46,454 nt of DNA from JADJLQ01 sp031417835 (lineage in GTDB: Bacteria; Bacteroidota; Bacteroidia; Chitinophagales; Saprospiraceae), in NCBI GenBank assembly GCA_031417835.1, contig JANOWJ010000105.1, forward strand, positions 1-46,454, in the 5' to 3' direction. Positions within the stretch are counted from its first letter, which is position 1; each line of letters starts with the position of its first letter. The translations under genes were made by a program, and so were the position numbers. This document shows positions 17,788 to 25,850 of the stretch, piece after piece. The notes under the pieces were generated by a model, which did no database searches, had not been told where the DNA came from, and was given only the letters and a program-made list of their open reading frames with translations.

Positions 17788-18444
17788 AACAATTTTAGAT
17801 GTTGGCTCAAAGACTGAACTGCCTACTCTTATCATGGTAGAGCCAGCCGAGATGGCCAGCTTGTAGTCACTAGACATCCCCATCGATAGGGTATCAAAGG
17901 TGTCATCCTTAAAATATTTGACTTGGAGTTGGTCAAAGTACCCTTTCAAGCGATCGAATTCACTTTTCACGACATTAAGGTCTTCTGTAAAAGTAGCCAT
18001 ACCCATCAGTCCATATATAGGCGCATTTACATACGACTTCCATATTCCTTGATCCAAAACGTTCAAGAGGTCATGCCATTCAAAACCATTTTTAGTAGTT
18101 TCACGGGCGATCTTTATCTGTAATAGACAAGGTATGCTTCGGCCCATTTTAGTTGCTTGTCTATGGACCTCATACCAAACGGCCAGATCATCTATAGAAT
18201 GAATCAATTGGATGAATGGAGCGATATACTTGACTTTATTGGATTGAAGGGTACCAATCAAATGCCACTCAATATCTTGAGGCAGATTATTGTGTTTTTG
18301 TAATAAATCCTGGACTCGATTTTCACCAAACTTACGGTGACCCAGATCGTAGATGGCCTTAACTTCTTGCAAGGAACGAAGTTTAGAAACTACGATCAAG
18401 TCTACCTTATGATCTTTGCAATATGCTAAGATCTCCTTGTACAA
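17785..18444 (-). CDS. yggS: YggS/PLPHP family PLP homeostasis protein
   Basis: A PLP-binding alanine-racemase-N-like barrel involved in vitamin B6 and amino-acid balance. The 219-residue length is slightly short for the family (about 225-235). Motifs are the PLP lysine in LIVVSKLRS (close to the N-terminus), FGENRVQDLLQK, IEWHLIGTLQSNKVKYI, LLQIKIARETTKNGF, GLMGMATF and LSMGMSSDYKLAISAGSTMIRVGSSVF, all in the usual order. It lies just downstream of three tRNA genes on the same strand (28 bases from tRNA-Val), so read-through from the tRNA promoter could drive it. Confidence 0.93.
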   Translation of the reverse strand: MYKEILAYCKDHKVDLIVVSKLRSLQEVKAIYDLGHRKFGENRVQDLLQKHNNLPQDIEWHLIGTLQSNKVKYIAPFIQLIHSIDDLAVWYEVHRQATKMGRSIPCLLQIKIARETTKNGFEWHDLLNVLDQGIWKSYVNAPIYGLMGMATFTEDLNVVKSEFDRLKGYFDQLQVKYFKDDTFDTLSMGMSSDYKLAISAGSTMIRVGSSVFEPTSKIV

Positions 18445-18471
18445 AGACTTTTATAATTTATAAAAACCAAG

Positions 18472-18546
18472 TGGGTATTACTGGGCTCGAACCAGTGACC
18501 TCTACTCTGTCAAAGTAGCGCTCTGAACCAACTGAGCTAAACACCC
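18472..18546 (-). tRNA. tRNA-Val (GAC)
   Basis: Acceptor arms GGGTGTT and AATACCC pair around a normal cloverleaf. The anticodon stem is CTACT/AGTAG with loop TTGACAG, giving anticodon GAC. The T loop contains GGTTCGAG. CCA is not encoded. Third of three leftward tRNA genes. Confidence 0.92.
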
Positions 18547-18605
18547 GAATGATAAACTTACTACTTCAATCGCAAAATAAGACATTTCTTATTTTATTAT
18601 TGAAG

Positions 18606-18679
18606 TCGGGATGACTGGATTCAAACCAGCGGCCTCTTCGCCCCGAACGAAGTACGCTACCGGGCTGCGCTACATCCCG
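18606..18679 (-). tRNA. tRNA-Pro (CGG)
   Basis: Acceptor CGGGATG/CATCCCG; anticodon stem CTTCG/CGAAG with loop TTCGGGG, giving CGG and the G37 typical of proline tRNAs. D arm AGCGCAGCCCGGTAGC; T loop GGTTTGAATCC. CCA is not encoded. Confidence 0.92.
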
Positions 18680-18690
18680 AAAAAAACAAG

Positions 18691-18764
18691 TCGGGGTGAC
18701 TGGATTCGAACCAGCGACCACCAGCACCCCATGCTGATACGCTACCGGACTGCGCTACACCCCG
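18691..18764 (-). tRNA. tRNA-Pro (GGG)
   Basis: Acceptor CGGGGTG/CACCCCG; anticodon loop ATGGGGT gives GGG. The D and T arms are nearly the same as in the neighbouring tRNA-Pro(CGG), so one probably arose from the other by tandem duplication. CCA is not encoded. Confidence 0.92.
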
Positions 18765-18776
18765 CCAATAAGGACG

Positions 18777-18808
18777 CAAAAATAAACTTATTTCAATCTA
18801 ATTGCCAA
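18777..18808 (-). promoter_or_regulatory. Promoter of the tRNA Pro-Pro-Val cluster
   Basis: On the leftward strand TTG, 21 bases, TATTTTTG: the TAnnTTTG box (18777-18784) and -33 TTG match the Bacteroidota consensus with normal spacing. Transcription would begin a few bases before the first tRNA (5' end at 18764). Confidence 0.6.
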
Positions 18809-18940
18809 TTACTAGCACTTGTTCTTTAACAAATAGTACAATAGATACAGGATTTTAAGAATAGACTATACAAGAAATGTTTATTCACATAAATATAAAA
18901 TATCAATATATTAAATATTGTATTTTTTAACTATCTGATA
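18809..18940. other. AT-rich spacer between divergent RNA promoters
   Basis: No coding frame or repeat recognised; this stretch separates the leftward tRNA promoter from the rightward RNA promoter. Confidence 0.5.
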
Positions 18941-18971
18941 TTGACTTTGGGGATTTTTTAATATATCTTTA
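18941..18971 (+). promoter_or_regulatory. Promoter of the candidate structured RNA
   Basis: TTG (18941-18943), 20 bases, TATCTTTA (18964-18971). The second box differs from TAnnTTTG only in the last base. Transcription would start near 18978, just before the long paired region. Confidence 0.45.
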
Positions 18972-18977
18972 AGATTC

Positions 18978-19256
18978 GAATTAAGGTCTTTCTTTTAAAG
19001 TGAAGGAAGTTGTCCGGTCAATATATCTAGCATCCCAGACAGTAAATCCTTGATTCGTAATTGGTTATGTGCGAGAATATTGTTTTTTCGTGCACTGCCT
19101 GGACACAACCTGACAAGTTCTGGTTGTCAGAACCGGAAGGGTTTATTTAAGGAATGGTTAAAAACTTTCCTCTTTTATGTCGAAATTCAACCTGAGATGT
19201 AAATGTAAACCCAACTTTTTGTAAGGCAACATAGTTTACTGTGTTGCCTTTTTTGT
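18978..19256 (+). ncRNA. Candidate structured RNA, possibly 6S RNA
   Basis: This 280-base span has no ORF, a consensus-like promoter and a strong terminator. A closing stem pairs TTAAAGTGAAGGAAGTT (18995-19011) with a segment around 19162-19179. An upper stem pairs CCAGACAGT (19035-19043) with ACTGCCTGG (19094-19102), 8 of 9 positions. Between them is a large bubble whose 3' side carries a perfect 7-bp hairpin (CTGACAA/TTGTCAG, 19110-19130). A closed rod of about 190 bases with a central bubble and a hairpin on its 3' strand is the layout of 6S RNA, which binds RNA polymerase. The identity is inferred from hand folding only. Confidence 0.45.
19223..19256 (+). terminator. Intrinsic terminator of the structured RNA
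   Basis: AAGGCAACATAG pairs with CTGTGTTGCCTT (12 bp, one wobble) across a 4-base loop, followed by a run of T rightward. Leftward there is no T run, so it belongs to the rightward transcript rather than to the FG-GAP gene that converges on it. Confidence 0.75.
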
Positions 19257-19274
19257 GATCGATTCCCAAAACGG

Positions 19275-20825
19275 TTATTTTGTACTGCTTTTCATTGACT
19301 TATTCGAGACTATTAGTTGATTATCCAATAGGATGAGTGCATGTTTTTTTTGATCCTCACGACTGCCTTGGACTAAAAATTTGTTTAACATAAACGAACC
19401 CAATAATAGGTCTTCATCGCCATCGTGGTCGAAATCGCCTGATGTGATGACCATCCACTTTCCAAAATTAGATTGAGGAAAAGATTTGTTTACAAAAAAA
19501 CCATTCACCTGCTCAAAATAGGTAAAAGCATTCAGTGGATGTGTCAGGTCACCCGGGAAAAAGGATGAAGCCGCAATATCCAGATCTCCATCCTGGTCAA
19601 AATCATGAACTACCGAATGGAGTACTCCAGGATAAGGTATAAACATCGACTCAGTAAATTTAAGATCACCGCGATTAAGATATATTCTGATCCCATGATA
19701 AGGTTTACGAATTTGAGAATAGTCTGCATTATCACCATTTGAAACTACAATATCGAGCCTACCGTCCTTATTAAAGTCGATGATGTCAAGATCGCACGCA
19801 CCATGTATGGGTGGGAACCGAAGTACTTGATGCTCATGCCAAAGCCCTTGATCATTCATCATAAATATCGAGACATGCTCATCACCCTGGGTCTTTAATG
19901 CTATGAGATCCTTGATTTTATCACCATCCAAATCTTCCATAAATGTCTTTATTATACCGGGAGATTTACTTAACACATGGACCTCAGTACCAAAGCCTTC
20001 TTTGAGTCCTTCCACCCATGTCAATTTCCCCGTTTCATAGCCAAACTCGCTTATTATGGCATCTTCGTATTCATCTTTATTGATGTGACCCAGTGACATC
20101 TGCACCGGTCTGTGTAAGGCAGAAATACAAAGATGTATGGAGTCGCCTGAATGCATATACAGCGCACCCAGCTTTTGCTGAGACGGATTTATTCGCCCAA
20201 CAGACAGATAATATGCTGCCCTATTACGACCGAATACTAAATCCAGCGGCGTACCATTGAGCAATAAACTATCTTTCAAAATAAATCGATCTGAGTTATA
20301 AGTCAATATCTCGCCGGACTCCAAGCCCAGGTGTATATGGTTAAGGGTGGAGTCAAATCGCATCATGGTAAGCCCTGGATAAGGTATACGATCCCCCAAT
20401 GGGGTTACCTTAAATGCAGTCAAAGGCTTTGAAATTGGTGTTAGCAGCGATAAGGAATCCGGAGCATGGCTCAAGTAATAGTCAACAATCTTGCTCCAAT
20501 CCAACTGAGAAATCAATGGGTGATCCGGATAAATGTTTGCCTGTAGTACCAGCGCTTGATCCACCATATCCAAATCAGCGAGAGGATTATATGAGTCAGA
20601 TTTGATGCCCAACCTATAGCCCATATTGGGTAATAAAGTCTTATTCCATGTAGTCTTATCACATAATTGCGGATCTGGATACAAATGGCAACTGCCACAA
20701 AACTTTTTTGCAATGCTGAGCGTATCACCTGAAGAGTCTTTTGGAAGAATAAATGATACACTGTCAGATCGGCGACAGACTTCAAAAAGAAAAATGATAC
20801 ATATAAAAAATAAAAAAGGCCTCAT
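19275..20825 (-). CDS. Exported FG-GAP/VCBS repeat protein with an N-terminal CxxCH motif
   Basis: The 516-residue protein has an N-terminal hydrophobic export signal (residues 3-15). A possible lipid Cys (Cys17) lacks a good lipobox. A single haem-type motif CGSCH lies near residue 42 in a short cytochrome-like segment. The remainder is a propeller with Ca-binding-like FG-GAP repeats: DLDGDKIKDLI, DFNKDGRLDIVVSN, DFDQDGDLDIAASS and DFDHDGDEDLLLGS. Proteins of this kind are secreted or surface-bound in Bacteroidota; the partner is unknown. The start codon lies in the tRNA-Arg terminator: ATGAGGCC is the 3' arm and the T run encodes the signal peptide (FLFF). No other start would keep that signal. 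Confidence 0.8.
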   Translation of the reverse strand: MRPFLFFICIIFLFEVCRRSDSVSFILPKDSSGDTLSIAKKFCGSCHLYPDPQLCDKTTWNKTLLPNMGYRLGIKSDSYNPLADLDMVDQALVLQANIYPDHPLISQLDWSKIVDYYLSHAPDSLSLLTPISKPLTAFKVTPLGDRIPYPGLTMMRFDSTLNHIHLGLESGEILTYNSDRFILKDSLLLNGTPLDLVFGRNRAAYYLSVGRINPSQQKLGALYMHSGDSIHLCISALHRPVQMSLGHINKDEYEDAIISEFGYETGKLTWVEGLKEGFGTEVHVLSKSPGIIKTFMEDLDGDKIKDLIALKTQGDEHVSIFMMNDQGLWHEHQVLRFPPIHGACDLDIIDFNKDGRLDIVVSNGDNADYSQIRKPYHGIRIYLNRGDLKFTESMFIPYPGVLHSVVHDFDQDGDLDIAASSFFPGDLTHPLNAFTYFEQVNGFFVNKSFPQSNFGKWMVITSGDFDHDGDEDLLLGSFMLNKFLVQGSREDQKKHALILLDNQLIVSNKSMKSSTK

Positions 20826-20841
20826 TTAGATCGTGAGGCCT
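20806..20841 (-). terminator. Terminator of tRNA-Arg, overlapping the next start codon
   Basis: On the leftward strand AGGCCTCA, a 9-base loop and TGAGGCCT form a perfect 8-bp stem followed by TTTTTATTTTTT. The first arm begins at the last base of the tRNA's CCA; the second arm contains the ATG of the FG-GAP gene. Confidence 0.75.
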
Positions 20842-20915
20842 GGTAGCTTCGAAGGGAATCGAACCCCTACCACCTGATCCGAATTCAGGTATTCTATCCA
20901 TTGAACTACGAAGCC
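20841..20915 (-). tRNA. tRNA-Arg (TCG)
   Basis: Acceptor GGCTTCG/CGAAGCT with a G-U first pair; anticodon stem CCTGA/TCAGG, loop ATTCGGA, giving TCG. The T loop contains GGGGTTCGATTCCC. Unlike the other tRNAs in the window, CCA follows the discriminator A (20841-20843), although chance cannot be excluded because these bases are also part of the terminator region. Confidence 0.92.
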
Positions 20916-20929
20916 TACATTTATTGGCG

Positions 20930-20959
20930 CAAAGTTATAATTTTTATTGAGGAAGGCAA
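20930..20959 (-). promoter_or_regulatory. Promoter of tRNA-Arg
   Basis: Leftward TTG (20957-20959), 19 bases, TAACTTTG (20930-20937), a full match to the Bacteroidota consensus, 15 bases before the tRNA 5' end. It may also drive the FG-GAP gene by read-through. Confidence 0.65.
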
Positions 20960-21062
20960 GAATACTAGCTTCTTAACACGATTTTTTATCGCATCCAGTT
21001 TTTGGAAAGTAAAGAATGGAAAGCAAGAATTATTCATAATATTGTAATTCAAATAGGTCGAA

Positions 21063-21647
21063 ATGATTTCAAAAATTGAAATTAGTTTTTCAGCGGATTT
21101 AAAGATCGTCAGTGAGATACTAGCATTACAGTATAAAAATCTAAGGCAACATTTAAGTCCTGATGACATTGAAAGTCAAGGTTTTGTATATGTACAGCAT
21201 CAGCCAGATGTACTGCAGGCAATCTGCTTGAGTGAACCTGCAGTGATCGCTACGGATCGGAATGTATTAGCAGGATATGCATTGTGCATGAATAAAGATC
21301 ACGCTCAAAAAGTACCTGAGCTTGTTGACTTTTTCAAAGAAATAGATCAGCTCCAATATGAAGGCATCGCCCTATGCAACACAACCTATCTTGCGTGTGG
21401 ACAAATCTGTATTGCGAAGGAGTATAGAGGCCAGAATCTCATGCGAAGCTTATACAGGCACATGCAACTCTTGAATCCCAAATATCAATATTGTATAACC
21501 GAAGTGTCTAGCCTAAATGTGCGTTCTTTGCATGCTCATTTCAAGGTTGGCTTTGTGCCTTTACACAAGCACTACAGCGCCGAACAGGAAGAATGGCAAA
21601 TCTTGCTTTGGGACTGGCGAAAAACTAATCAGAAGGTCATTGAATAA
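21063..21647 (+). CDS. GNAT family N-acetyltransferase
   Basis: The 194-residue protein shows the acetyl-CoA binding motif of the GNAT fold in QICIAKEYRGQNLMRSLY (R-G-Q-x-L for the R/Q-x-x-G-x-A/G loop), preceded by an ATDRNVLAGYALC beta strand and followed by ITEVSSLNVRSLHAHFKVGF, where NVRSLHAHFKVGF matches the usual N-x-R-A/S-x-x-x-Y/F-x-K-x-G-F region. The acceptor substrate cannot be predicted. It starts an apparent operon: ribH begins 9 bases after its stop. Confidence 0.85.
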   Translation: MISKIEISFSADLKIVSEILALQYKNLRQHLSPDDIESQGFVYVQHQPDVLQAICLSEPAVIATDRNVLAGYALCMNKDHAQKVPELVDFFKEIDQLQYEGIALCNTTYLACGQICIAKEYRGQNLMRSLYRHMQLLNPKYQYCITEVSSLNVRSLHAHFKVGFVPLHKHYSAEQEEWQILLWDWRKTNQKVIE

Positions 21648-21655
21648 TAAAATAT

Positions 21656-22153
21656 ATGAGCAAGCATACTAGTTTGGCATTAACCGCCTTGGATCCACTT
21701 CCAGCCATGAAAGGCCATAAAATCGCAATAATTAGCACGGCATGGAATCGGCATATCGTAGAAAAACTCGAATCAGGAGCCATTATGACCTTATTAAGCT
21801 ATGGGATAGACCAGGATGACATCACACTGATCACAGTACCCGGTGCTTTTGAGCTTGTTTTTGCGGCTAAGCGAGTAAAAACTACAAATTTTGGGCTAGA
21901 TGCCATCATTTGTCTTGGCTGTATTATAAAAGGTGATACGCCACACGATGTATATATATGTAATGCCGTTTCGTCCGGAATTATGCAATTAAATTTGGAT
22001 GGCACGTATCCTCATATTCCAGTCATCTTTGGAGTTTTGACCACAAATACCGAGCAACAAGCCATGGATCGAGCCGGGGGGACAGCAGGTCACAAAGGCG
22101 CGGAGGCCGCTCTGACTGCGCTCCATATGATCAAATTCAATAAAGGAAAGTGA
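21656..22153 (+). CDS. ribH: 6,7-dimethyl-8-ribityllumazine synthase
   Basis: Penultimate step of riboflavin synthesis, joining 5-amino-6-ribitylaminouracil with dihydroxybutanone phosphate; forms icosahedral or pentameric shells. The 165-residue product carries STAWNRHIVEKLESGA, the VPGAFELVFAAKR loop, CLGCIIKGDTPHDVYI with the catalytic His, PVIFGVLTTNTEQQAMDRAGG and the KGAEAALTALHM C-terminus. The stop overlaps the GTG start of the next gene (GTGA). Confidence 0.95.
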   Translation: MSKHTSLALTALDPLPAMKGHKIAIISTAWNRHIVEKLESGAIMTLLSYGIDQDDITLITVPGAFELVFAAKRVKTTNFGLDAIICLGCIIKGDTPHDVYICNAVSSGIMQLNLDGTYPHIPVIFGVLTTNTEQQAMDRAGGTAGHKGAEAALTALHMIKFNKGK

Positions 22154-23004
22154 TACTAAAATCTGTGTTAGCCGGCACCTTCAAACTGGATGGAGGTGCA
22201 ATGTTTGGCGTAGTGCCAAAAAAAATATGGAGTAAAATGCTGGCTTGTGATGACCAGAATCTTTGTACTTGGGCCATGCGCTGTCTTTATATCGAAGCAG
22301 ATGGAAAAAAGATATTAATAGACACGGGGTTGGGTACTAAACAAGACGCTAAGTTTTTTTCATATTATAGCCCTCAAGGGCATCAAGCCATACAGGATGC
22401 ATTGATTTTCGCAGGGATTGATGCTGATGAAATCACCGATATCATTTTGACGCACCTCCATTTTGATCATGCCGGGGGCGCCATTATGCGTACCCAACGA
22501 GATGGGCAATTGACAGGAGTTTTTCCAAAAGCCAGACATTGGGTTCACCAAGAGCAATGGGCGTTGGCGAATCACCCCAATCCTCGCGAAAAAGCATCAT
22601 TTCTAAAGGAAAATATACTTCCTTTAGAACCTTATCTTAATTGGATAGATCCTTCGATTCGACAATTTTCCTTCATTGAGTTTATAAAAGTAGATGGCCA
22701 TACACAGGGTATGATTTTGCCTTTGATAACTATGGAAAATGGAAAAAAATTACTGTATTGTGCGGATCTATTTCCTTCCCTACACCATTTACCGATACAC
22801 TATGTGATAGCTTATGATATGCAACCTTTGGTGACCATGCAGGAAAAAGAAGCTGTATTACGACGGGCTGTAGCTGAATCTATCGACTACTTCTTTGAAC
22901 ATGATGAAATCAATGAAATAGCCCAAATTGGAATCAATGAACAAGGAAAGTTTTATCCAGTACGGGTCATGACACTATCAGCCTGGCTCCAGGATAATGA
23001 CTAG
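22150..23004 (+). CDS. Metallo-beta-lactamase-fold hydrolase
   Basis: The 284-residue protein has the di-metal motif THLHFDHAGG, the further His in VDGHTQGMILP and an Asp in LLYCADLFPS, the ligand set of MBL-fold hydrolases. Sequence layout resembles the lactonase/glyoxalase-II-like subgroup. The substrate is unknown. The start is GTG overlapping the ribH stop; no ATG lies close by (the first is at 22201), and only this start keeps the first beta strand. Its stop codon sits in a CTAG that is also the stop of the converging gene. Confidence 0.9.
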   Translation: MILKSVLAGTFKLDGGAMFGVVPKKIWSKMLACDDQNLCTWAMRCLYIEADGKKILIDTGLGTKQDAKFFSYYSPQGHQAIQDALIFAGIDADEITDIILTHLHFDHAGGAIMRTQRDGQLTGVFPKARHWVHQEQWALANHPNPREKASFLKENILPLEPYLNWIDPSIRQFSFIEFIKVDGHTQGMILPLITMENGKKLLYCADLFPSLHHLPIHYVIAYDMQPLVTMQEKEAVLRRAVAESIDYFFEHDEINEIAQIGINEQGKFYPVRVMTLSAWLQDND

Positions 23005-23546
23005 AATAGTAGGAATTCTTTTAACAAATTAGTCAATACAGTCTGCGTAGCTCGATCTATAACGACACCTTGATCATCGATCAGAGTTTCAATTCGAGAT
23101 ATGGGCAGTTTATTGGGATAAATAATCATGTTCATATACATTAATATGCCTGCCAAATGATCCAACCCTCTGAGATTGCCTGCCCTTCCAGAGGCCACAC
23201 CGATGAGACATGCTTTTTTATGATAAAAGGATGCTTTGGAGTCTTTAATTGAACAAGCATCTATAAATAGTTTTAAAATACCAGGAATACTACCATTATA
23301 CTCAGGCGATACGAAAATCATTTTAGCAGAAGGTACTAAAAGTTTGGATTGAATTGTATTGATTTCATCGCTTATGGTGTCTGCTTTGTACATAGACTCT
23401 GATTCATAAGATTGAAGACTAATATACGACAGATCGACCAATTCAATTTTACCTTCGTAAAGCTCTCGCAAAGCTTTACAGACAAAGTCACTTATGGGCT
23501 TACTTTGACTAGATTTTCGATTTGTTCCGTGTATTATCAATATCAT
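23001..23546 (-). CDS. NAD(P)H-dependent FMN reductase
   Basis: Flavodoxin-like reductase of 181 residues from ATG 23546: MILIIHGTNRKSSQSKPI is the phosphate-binding loop that holds FMN (G-T-N-R-x-x-S), followed by FVSPEYNGSIPGILKLFID, the family's conserved P-E-Y-N-G-S segment, and GVASGRAGNLRGLDHL. A longer in-frame start at 23594 would add 16 unlikely residues. It lies downstream of the TonB-dependent receptor on the same strand, so a reductive role on an imported metal complex is possible but unproven. Confidence 0.88.
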   Translation of the reverse strand: MILIIHGTNRKSSQSKPISDFVCKALRELYEGKIELVDLSYISLQSYESESMYKADTISDEINTIQSKLLVPSAKMIFVSPEYNGSIPGILKLFIDACSIKDSKASFYHKKACLIGVASGRAGNLRGLDHLAGILMYMNMIIYPNKLPISRIETLIDDQGVVIDRATQTVLTNLLKEFLLF

Positions 23547-23617
23547 GATCGTACAAAAGAACAAAAAATTAAAATTAAAGTTTAGTGGCCGCACTAGGTT
23601 TAGCCAGCTGTGGCATT

Positions 23618-25798
23618 TTACAATTGGATGTTTGCAGTAATCGAGTAGGTGCGTCCATCAGAGGGCCATATGCCTGGGCCCGGATAAAATTGAGGTCGTT
23701 TAGTAAAATAAGATTTATCAAAGAGGTTATTTACATTCAATAATATCTTTACATTTTTACTACACTGAATTGTACCGTTGATATCTGTAAGGCCATAAGC
23801 AGGAACGACACCGGTGGACCCACTCGCATTGGGCTGGACCGCGTTGAATACATCGGCAAAACTTTTAGCTGTATAACTGTACAGCAGTGACATTGAGAGC
23901 AATGAATATCGGAAAGATGCTCCATTTCTGGAAATATACCTTGGGGTGCTCTCTACATCTTTGCCAGAAACATCAATATTAGTCGACCCTGATCGAATAA
24001 TGGCATTTTTATATTTTGCATCTAAATAAGATGAAGATGTAAATACGGAAAAAACAGATTTATTGCTAGGATAAAAATCTTTTTGCACAAATAATTCAAT
24101 GCCCTTGGCGGTACTGTGCCCTATATTGGTCCGGCGGATAATGAGGTTGCCCGATGCATCGGAGGTGGCGATAGTTCCTAGTCTGTTTTTATACAATAAT
24201 TGGAATACTCCAATATCCCATGTAAAATTTTTCCAAGCTCCTCTGTACCCTGCCTCTAGATTATACCCTTTGGCATCTTTTAGATTTTTATCAGAGATTT
24301 CAAATACAGACCCCGGTATGATGTCTTTAAAAATAACTGGTCGGTAAGCCTGAGACCATCCTCCATAGAGATTCATATTCTTGGTGAGATCATATTGCAT
24401 ATTAAACCCAAGCAGAGGAAACTTGTGAATGATCTGGTTAGGAATATCTTCGGTTTGATAATACACAATGCTACCGCTCACATTGGATGCACCTATTTCT
24501 AATCTTACTCCTGCATTGAGCGAAAGTTTTTCTAGGAGCTGAAATTTATTCTCTATAAACACAGCAACATTATGAGATTTAAACTTTAAATCTCGGCCCC
24601 ATATCGGATCTGTACGAGTCAGATCAAAGTCGTTGTTGACCGTACCTTTGCCCAATTGACGCCGCACTAATAAATTATCCATGAGTTGAACTCCTCCGAC
24701 GACCGTATGTCTCCTTTCACCAATATGGTAACTATGCAATAGTCGCAATTCCGAAGTATAACTATTGAATCGATCTATATCCACTTGTCTAGGATTGTGG
24801 GTAAGAGTAGATCTGACTATGGTATCAGCCACTGTGGCGGGTCGATCATAAATTACACTGTTTCTGGAACCCAATACTGCAGAAGAAGTGAACTGCAATC
24901 TGGTCGCAGCTGAAATATCCCAATCCATCCCGAAAGAAGGAATAAAAATATTGGGATTATAATGGTTTCTGTCTCGTGTAGACTGTGTAGGATCATCTTT
25001 AAACATTTTATCTGTCAATGGACCGGCTAAATGTATGCGGTAATTGGAGTGGGTAAGTTCAATTTTAAAGTGCAACGATTTGATCGGGTCAAAATATAAG
25101 GTCACCGCTTCTGCTCCATACTCGGATTCACCGTTGTCTCTATATCCTGTAACCCATTTTTTATTGACCCATGTGGAGTATTTAAATTTCCCCAAGGTAC
25201 CTGATGCGCGATTGAACGTACTGACAAGGCCGTAAGATCCCACCGTACTTATATTTTCAAAAGCAAATTTCCTGATAGAGTCTGGTTGCTTACTCACATA
25301 ATTGATCATACCTCCGAATTGAGATCCGTATTGTAAAGAGCCATTGCCGCGTACAAGCTCTATGCGCTCAACAGCCTCCATGGGTATAGAGTAATGGCTA
25401 GCTGGGTAGCCATACATATCAGAATTAGTAATTATTCCATCCTTTCGAACGTTAAATTCCCAACCTCTATGTGGATCGAGACCGCGAGTAGCAATGTTCA
25501 ATTGATTGCCGGTGCCATCCATATCATATACGAATACGCCTGGAATTTTGGAAAAAATTTGGCGGCCATATTTTTCTGCCAGCGCAATATTTTTTAGATT
25601 GAGATCTATGACCTCATTTTTTTTACCCTCATATATATAGGTACCTTGAACTGACTTTAATCTAGTAATATCATATACCGGTCTGGTCGCCTGGATAATG
25701 ACTGCGGGCAATTCGCCTTTGATACTATCCTCTACTGTCTGGCCCATTGCAAAAAATGCTAGGCCAATCATTAAAATAATGACTAATAATAATCGCAT
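23618..25798 (-). CDS. TonB-dependent receptor, FecA-like
   Basis: Outer-membrane gated channel of 726 residues. A signal peptide (MRLLLVIILMIGLAFFAMGQ) precedes a plug domain with QIFSKIPGVFVYD, NIATRGLDPHRGWEFNVR, AVERIELVRGNGSLQYGSQF and GGMINYVSKQPD; the rest is a 22-strand-type barrel ending in the terminal strand RTYSITANIQL. The plug resembles iron(III)-dicitrate receptors. No carboxypeptidase-like N-terminal domain or SusC feature is present, so it is not a sugar-uptake SusC. It follows a YwqK-like lipoprotein and precedes an FMN reductase; the ligand is probably a metal chelate. Confidence 0.9.
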   Translation of the reverse strand: MRLLLVIILMIGLAFFAMGQTVEDSIKGELPAVIIQATRPVYDITRLKSVQGTYIYEGKKNEVIDLNLKNIALAEKYGRQIFSKIPGVFVYDMDGTGNQLNIATRGLDPHRGWEFNVRKDGIITNSDMYGYPASHYSIPMEAVERIELVRGNGSLQYGSQFGGMINYVSKQPDSIRKFAFENISTVGSYGLVSTFNRASGTLGKFKYSTWVNKKWVTGYRDNGESEYGAEAVTLYFDPIKSLHFKIELTHSNYRIHLAGPLTDKMFKDDPTQSTRDRNHYNPNIFIPSFGMDWDISAATRLQFTSSAVLGSRNSVIYDRPATVADTIVRSTLTHNPRQVDIDRFNSYTSELRLLHSYHIGERRHTVVGGVQLMDNLLVRRQLGKGTVNNDFDLTRTDPIWGRDLKFKSHNVAVFIENKFQLLEKLSLNAGVRLEIGASNVSGSIVYYQTEDIPNQIIHKFPLLGFNMQYDLTKNMNLYGGWSQAYRPVIFKDIIPGSVFEISDKNLKDAKGYNLEAGYRGAWKNFTWDIGVFQLLYKNRLGTIATSDASGNLIIRRTNIGHSTAKGIELFVQKDFYPSNKSVFSVFTSSSYLDAKYKNAIIRSGSTNIDVSGKDVESTPRYISRNGASFRYSLLSMSLLYSYTAKSFADVFNAVQPNASGSTGVVPAYGLTDINGTIQCSKNVKILLNVNNLFDKSYFTKRPQFYPGPGIWPSDGRTYSITANIQL

Positions 25799-25850
25799 AA
25801 GGCAACGACTTTAAAGAACAACCAACTTGTACTGAAATTTTAAAAACTTC

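Noticed and set aside
18606..18764. Possible integrated-element attachment site at the tandem tRNA-Pro genes.
   Set aside because: No integrase and no partial tRNA copy elsewhere in the window; the likeness is explained by gene duplication.
18995..19020. Resemblance of GAAGGAAGTTGTCCGG to the RNase P RNA segment GAGGAAAGTCCGG.
   Set aside because: The spacing is off, the transcript is too short, and the other conserved P RNA segments are missing.
19104..19160. Resemblance of GTCAGAACCGGAAGGGTT to the SRP RNA GGAA tetraloop domain.
   Set aside because: The partner strand lacks the AGCAG element needed for the SRP internal loop; only the short AACC/GGTT stem with a GGAAG loop matches.
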